The position numbers and the translations under genes were made by a program. DNA of 46,662 nt, taken from positions 1 through 46,662 of the forward strand of contig JAFGOZ010000509.1 of assembly GCA_016926235.1 (NCBI GenBank), written 5' to 3'. The stretch comes from Bacteroidales bacterium (GTDB taxonomy: Bacteria; Bacteroidota; Bacteroidia; Bacteroidales; UBA10428). The stretch's first letter is position 1. Every line of letters starts with the position of its first letter. Of the stretch, positions 42,766-46,662 are shown in pieces. Under the pieces are notes generated by a model. That model was given only the letters and a program-made list of their open reading frames with translations. It was not told the DNA's origin and searched no databases.

Positions 42766-44577
42766 CTACGGCTTTATTACTTTTAAGGTGGCAATAAAAC
42801 GGTTGTTTGCAAAAACTTCAGCCATATAAATCCCGGAGTTCTCAGGCAAACAAAGTATGGTTTTTTCTGCATAGTTATAGTGGTTTACAGAAATAAGCTG
42901 CCCGGTAATATCAAAAAGCTTTATTGTTACCTCCTCATATTTCTTTCCCAAATCTATTGTAACAGACTCTTTAGCAGGAACAGGATAGCATGTAATGCCG
43001 GGAAATATGGATTCCTGCATGAAACCCACTATTTCCATATCATAGCACCGGGAAGTATCCATACAGCCCTTTTGCGTTATTTGCACGGCATAGGAACCAT
43101 TTGTGACGGGGGTAAACGATTGGCCGGTTTCATCAGCAACCGGTACCATCGTACTGCAATCCAGCCATTGACAGGCAGCATCTGTGGCATAGGCTGTCAG
43201 TGTGCCGGAAGCTTCAGTTACGGTAACATTTACTTTGTTAATTTTCAGGTGAATGGTTATTATGCTATCGCAACCTGCCATGTTTGGGATGGTGTCAACA
43301 TAGGTGCTGCTTGTTGTCCAGGTGTACTTCTCACTGGGAGAGGTATAGCTAAAGCAAGCAGTATCATATATTGTATCATAGGTTGGTTCCAGAATGGTTA
43401 AATGAACCGTTATTATACTGTCGCAACCGGTGGCATTTGGGATGGTATCTGAGTAGGTATTGCTTTGCGTCCAGGTATATAATCCACTGGGAGATGTATA
43501 GGAATTGCATACTTCAATGTCGATTGTACCTGAAGTCGGGTATTTGCTGCTTTCATATGCCCCGATATCAGGTATTCCGACACGGGGATAGCCCCTCTGG
43601 TCATACGGAAACATACTGGAGCCGCTATTAATAGCAGGACTATTGCACAGTAAGGCCACAGTGGGGGTGGGGCCACCATTCTCAGCCAGGGTATCCAGGA
43701 GGCAGTCAGTATTTTGAAAATTACCTGGTCCTGAAAAAATTGAACCCATGCTTCCATCACTGGAGATGTTATTGGCTGATGTAATATAATTTACAAGAGC
43801 TTCATTAATATATAGGTTGTCTTTATTATCGAACAGGCAGTTTCTTATGTTCATATATAGTGTATCATAGTCTAGAGCAAATATGGAAAGGGCTACGGCA
43901 TCCGTATTATGACCTGCAAAAGTACTATTGGTCATGGTAATTGTTAAGTTACCAGGATCTGGCATTGACATTAGTTCAATTGCTTGCCCATCATTAGCAG
44001 ATGAATTGCCATATATGGTAGAGTTGGTAATATGTAATTCGCTGATATTATCTAAATAAATACCTCCTCCAGACCCTGGACATGTGTTGTGGTGTATGGC
44101 CGTATTTTCAATACTTAATTTGGAGCCTAAACCACTTACCCTTATGCCTGCACCATAAGATAAAGTCAGGGTATTCGAATGAATGTTGCAATGTTTTACC
44201 TTTAGGTCAATGCTATTTCCACTTATAGCAGCGCCAAAATTGAGAGCAAATCCGTTTTTCAGTTCCAGCCCTGAAATCTCTACTGTGTTAAGGCTACTGT
44301 TTCCATCATAAAAAATACGGCTGGTCCCCCCGCCATCAATGGCCAGGCTGTCGGCTCCGGGCCCCTGTATAGTAATGCTCTTTGCTATATCAAGTTGGGA
44401 TAAAACAGTAATAACCCCTGTAACACTAAAGTTGATGGTGTCGCCATTTGCAGCATCAGCCAGGGCCTGCCTGAGCGAGCCTGCCCCTGAATCATTGGTG
44501 CTGGTAACCGTAATAATTGTTGCATTGCATAGGGGCATTATGCAACAGGCCAGTAAAATCAAGATGGTTTTTTTCAT
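42766..44577 (-). CDS. Beta-helix (choice-of-anchor Q-type) protein with T9SS sorting domain
   Basis: I start at ATG 44577 (603 residues: MKKTILILLACCIMPLCNA, a proper signal peptide) rather than ten codons upstream. Residues about 20-110 are the 'VTSTNDSGAGSLRQALADAANGDTI' entry of CSLREA/Q-anchor-type beta-helices, with coils to about 350 ending 'QRGYPRVGIPDIGAYE'. Two copies of a 'SYTSPSxxYTWTxSxTYxDTIPNxxGCDSIITxHL' module follow (about 365-455), typical of Bacteroidota surface proteins, then a T9SS domain from about 525 (CYPVPAKESVTI ... LKVIKP). Large surface protein, probably adhesive. The sorting domain's first motif is PVP instead of PNP. Confidence 0.85.
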   Translation of the reverse strand: MKKTILILLACCIMPLCNATIITVTSTNDSGAGSLRQALADAANGDTINFSVTGVITVLSQLDIAKSITIQGPGADSLAIDGGGTSRIFYDGNSSLNTVEISGLELKNGFALNFGAAISGNSIDLKVKHCNIHSNTLTLSYGAGIRVSGLGSKLSIENTAIHHNTCPGSGGGIYLDNISELHITNSTIYGNSSANDGQAIELMSMPDPGNLTITMTNSTFAGHNTDAVALSIFALDYDTLYMNIRNCLFDNKDNLYINEALVNYITSANNISSDGSMGSIFSGPGNFQNTDCLLDTLAENGGPTPTVALLCNSPAINSGSSMFPYDQRGYPRVGIPDIGAYESSKYPTSGTIDIEVCNSYTSPSGLYTWTQSNTYSDTIPNATGCDSIITVHLTILEPTYDTIYDTACFSYTSPSEKYTWTTSSTYVDTIPNMAGCDSIITIHLKINKVNVTVTEASGTLTAYATDAACQWLDCSTMVPVADETGQSFTPVTNGSYAVQITQKGCMDTSRCYDMEIVGFMQESIFPGITCYPVPAKESVTIDLGKKYEEVTIKLFDITGQLISVNHYNYAEKTILCLPENSGIYMAEVFANNRFIATLKVIKP

Positions 44578-44605
44578 TTGCTTTTTGTTTTGTCCTTGAA
44601 TCCAC

Positions 44606-44640
44606 AAAAACCTGACAGGTTTTGAAAACCTGACAGGTTT
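44606..44640. repeat. AAACCTGACAGGTTT tandem palindromes
   Basis: Two copies of AAACCTGACAGGTTT separated by TGA, i.e. two short hairpins in a row, just upstream of the 44577 start. Each has near-perfect dyad symmetry (centre A). A dispersed repeat in such genomes, or an operator; I cannot decide. Confidence 0.7.
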
Positions 44641-44758
44641 AATTAAATCGGATCATTCGATATAAAAATGATAAATATTAATGAAAGGAATGGCTATTGC
44701 CAAAGAATTATAACCTTAGAAAAATCTTAACAAGACATGTTAAACACCAGGAAATCAA

Positions 44759-45826
44759 TTAGTATTGTATTAAAAAGTCGAGGAGGTTTTGCTCCGGGTA
44801 TAATCCCAGTTTTTTGCGGAGGCGGGAACGTGCCACATCCACACTTTGAGGCTCTGTGGAAGTAAGTATGGCTATTTGTTTTGAGGAAAAGCTTAAGCGT
44901 AATAAGGCTGCCAGCTTACGTTCTGCCGGACTAAGTTCGGGAAAATCACCATGTAACTTACGGTAAAAATCCTCATGTATATTTTTAAAGCTGGTTTCAA
45001 AATCATCCCAAAGTGCATTTTTATTTTGAATTTCATGCTGGCGAATAATATTGTCTATTTCGCGAATATCTTTCTTTTTCGTTTGTTTCTGTTTTAATGC
45101 TTTTAATTGTTTTATCATCCTGTTATTGCCCTGGGTCAGTTCAATTAAATGCAGGGCCTTTGATGTAAGTTCTTTATCCAGCACATTGAGTTTTTTGGAT
45201 AAAGCAACATGGCGTTCCTTCTCCTTTATTACGGCCTGTTGTTCGTTTCGCAGTTTCGTATATCCCTTGTCAATTTCCCTGATATGGCTTTTTTTTAGCG
45301 CTTTAAGGAAGAATATTGAACCTACAAAAAAACCAATTGCAGCAGCAATAAGTGAAACTACAATGTACCATTGTATCTCAAATTTTGTGATGGTGATGAA
45401 TGCAATAAGAAAAGTGATGAAATAAGCAATTGCATAAAGTGTTTGATATTTATTTGCACAAAAACCTGTAACGGTTATGGCAAGGATACTTACAAAAATG
45501 GTTTGCCAAAAATAAGGAATGGAAAGGTCAGGAAAAGAACGAAAGTAGAAACAGGCAATAAAAAAATTGGTAAGCGTGGAATATACCAGAATATTGCTGG
45601 CTAATCCCAGGCGTATTTTCTTTTTGTAATAAAAAAATGTACTGCTGGCAACTATAACGAGGGTAATGCTGTCGACCAAAATTAACGGGTAGTACTTTTT
45701 GTTTATATTAATGGGGAAATAACAAATGGTAGCAACAAAAAATATGGAAGATGCAATATAAAAATACTTTATCATCGCATCTTTCCTGAATCTGTCCACA
45801 GTGTTTGTCAGTAAATTGATATGCAT
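44759..45826 (-). CDS. Membrane-anchored LuxR-type helix-turn-helix regulator
   Basis: 355 residues. About 1-180 hold six transmembrane segments ('YFYIASSIFFVATICYF', 'PLILVDSITLVIVASSTFFYY' etc.). A coiled coil with Lys/Glu/Gln runs about 185-265 ('KGYTKLRNEQQAVIKEKERHV'). The C-terminal domain about 290-355 has the LuxR/GerE-like 'LSPAERKLAALLRLSFSSKQIAI..STEPQSVDVARSRLRKKLGL' pattern (in parts). Bacteroidota have many of these membrane regulators; usually TPR domains replace the six helices. What it senses and controls is not known; the neighbouring beta-helix gene is the natural candidate target. Confidence 0.82.
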   Translation of the reverse strand: MHINLLTNTVDRFRKDAMIKYFYIASSIFFVATICYFPININKKYYPLILVDSITLVIVASSTFFYYKKKIRLGLASNILVYSTLTNFFIACFYFRSFPDLSIPYFWQTIFVSILAITVTGFCANKYQTLYAIAYFITFLIAFITITKFEIQWYIVVSLIAAAIGFFVGSIFFLKALKKSHIREIDKGYTKLRNEQQAVIKEKERHVALSKKLNVLDKELTSKALHLIELTQGNNRMIKQLKALKQKQTKKKDIREIDNIIRQHEIQNKNALWDDFETSFKNIHEDFYRKLHGDFPELSPAERKLAALLRLSFSSKQIAILTSTEPQSVDVARSRLRKKLGLYPEQNLLDFLIQY

Positions 45827-46408
45827 GATGTCCCTGAAAAATAAATAGTATGTTTTTGAGAAATTAGCATTCCATATTATAAAAATACTTCATGCTAAAG
45901 TATTTATTATTCCAATGTTATCAAAATAAAACCTGGTGCTTATTCCTCTTAAAAGTATCAACCGGAATAATATTGCCAGGTATTGCAATAATATATTCTG
46001 ACTGAGCCGGAAGATTACATTTTAAAAAAAGCAACAAAGCATTATGGGAGTTTTAACCCGTTTATGACCATACGATCTGTACGGCTTTGGAAAAAAAAAT
46101 CATGGCTCCTCTCCCATTGCCCTGCCAAATGTAACATAGCGGCCATTGCTTATTTAGAATCAACCAAAATAACGATTTGCCGGGTTACTAATTTGCCGTT
46201 TTGGGTATAAATATATATAAGGACATTTTAGCGCGGATAGGAAAATATTTGAAAATACTATTATGATGTTGCTCAAAGCACGATTTTATTTACAATATGG
46301 TATTAACCTAAATATAAACAGGGTAACCTTTTTAGCTCCTATTCTCAATCAACCGGGAATAGTCCGGGGTGGCCGTGTGCCATTCCGGGTTTCCTTTTTG
46401 GGAGGTGA
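45827..46408. other. AT-rich intergenic region, no gene seen
   Basis: About 580 nt between the LuxR-type gene and the tandem array. No credible ORF, RNA gene, or consensus promoter recognised. AT-rich except around 46340-46400. Confidence 0.5.
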
Positions 46409-46660
46409 TGATGCCATAAAATGTGCTGGGGGTATCATAATGGAAGCTCATGATGCCATAAAATGGCCTCAGTGTATCATAATACCGTGTTATTGCATCA
46501 TAAAATCATCTCTTGTTATCATTCTATTAGCTCCGGGTATCATAATGCCATCTCCGGTTATCATAAAATCATCTCGGGATATCATAAAACGATCTGCGAC
46601 TGCCATAAAATCATCTCGGGGTGCCATAATGTCATCTCAGGGTATCATAATGGAAAGTGA
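46409..46660. repeat. 21-nt tandem repeat array (12 units to the window edge)
   Basis: Twelve consecutive units of exactly 21 nt begin at 46409, 46430, 46451 and so on to 46640; consensus about GGnTATCATAAAATCATCTCG, with TATCATAA / TGCCATAA as the most conserved core. Units differ at several positions, so the array is old. No indels occur. The plus frame encodes a 7-residue repeat (GYHKIIS) and the minus frame another (MIxRDDF), because 21 is a multiple of three. The array may continue beyond the window. Confidence 0.95.
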
Positions 46661-46662
46661 GC

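Noticed and set aside
46463..46660. Open frame of 65 codons encoding a GYHKIIS repeat
   Set aside because: Every frame in a 21-nt array is repetitive; no start signal or flanking protein sequence, and the minus strand reads a different repeat equally well.
46409..46660. CRISPR array
   Set aside because: Repeats are contiguous 21-mers without spacers, and no cas genes are in the window.
1..46662. tRNA, rRNA and phage or transposase genes
   Set aside because: I searched for T-arm-like sequences and for transposase and integrase motifs and found only the tmRNA.

Overview
The window looks like chromosomal DNA of a low-GC Bacteroidota, most likely of the Bacteroidales/Marinilabiliales type. The evidence is six secreted proteins ending in type IX secretion system (T9SS) C-terminal sorting domains, a PorT component of that system next to ubiE/menG, a short RpoD-type sigma factor, a Rho with a long N-terminal insertion, a tmRNA tag ending in ALAA, Bacteroidota-type promoters (TTTG-N19/20-TAnnTTTG), and many short palindromic intergenic repeats.

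Layout. Positions 1-3403: 3' end of a large cadherin-repeat/von Willebrand A surface protein. 3404-6518: accessory stretch with two PIN-domain toxin-antitoxin modules placed tail to tail and dense repeats; the first toxin has an in-frame stop codon. 6519-11406: a giant FG-GAP/Fn3/PKD T9SS protein split by a one-base frameshift. 11407-12328: a four-helix-bundle (S23) gene flanked by inverted heptamer repeats. 12329-15788: three secreted proteins that appear to share a domain, one of them fused to an outer-membrane barrel. 15812-18731 (minus): a small secreted protein with a damaged signal peptide, an RNase H protein, a STAS/SpoIIAA-like protein and an EamA transporter. 18901-19334: tmRNA with its terminator. 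19419-23818 (minus): three envelope proteins (CBM9-like, DUF362, propeller lipoprotein). 24215-29262: housekeeping genes (lysine/alanine-dehydrogenase-like, rpe, rpoD, rho), rpoD and rho being divergent. 29419-32457 (minus): lactonase-like lipoprotein, Ldh-type dehydrogenase and SDR. 32588-36170: a PurL-like pseudoenzyme, ubiE/menG and porT. 36438-41804: a tiny sorting-domain-like protein followed by three right-handed beta-helix proteins. 41859-45826 (minus): SDR, another beta-helix T9SS protein and a membrane-anchored LuxR-type regulator. The window ends in a 21-nt tandem repeat array.

How the genes work together. PorT would help export the T9SS cargo encoded in the same window. The rest is a mixture of conserved information-processing and metabolic genes with exported-protein islands and repeat-rich accessory DNA. 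The most unusual items are the apparently active-site-less PurL paralogue linked to ubiE-porT, 20-bp palindromic elements lying in frame inside T9SS sorting domains, the three-gene secreted family at 12.3-15.8 kb, and the helical-phase 21-nt array at the right edge. Three single-base lesions (4188, about 7144 and 16274) mean either gene decay or sequence error; raw reads are needed to decide.
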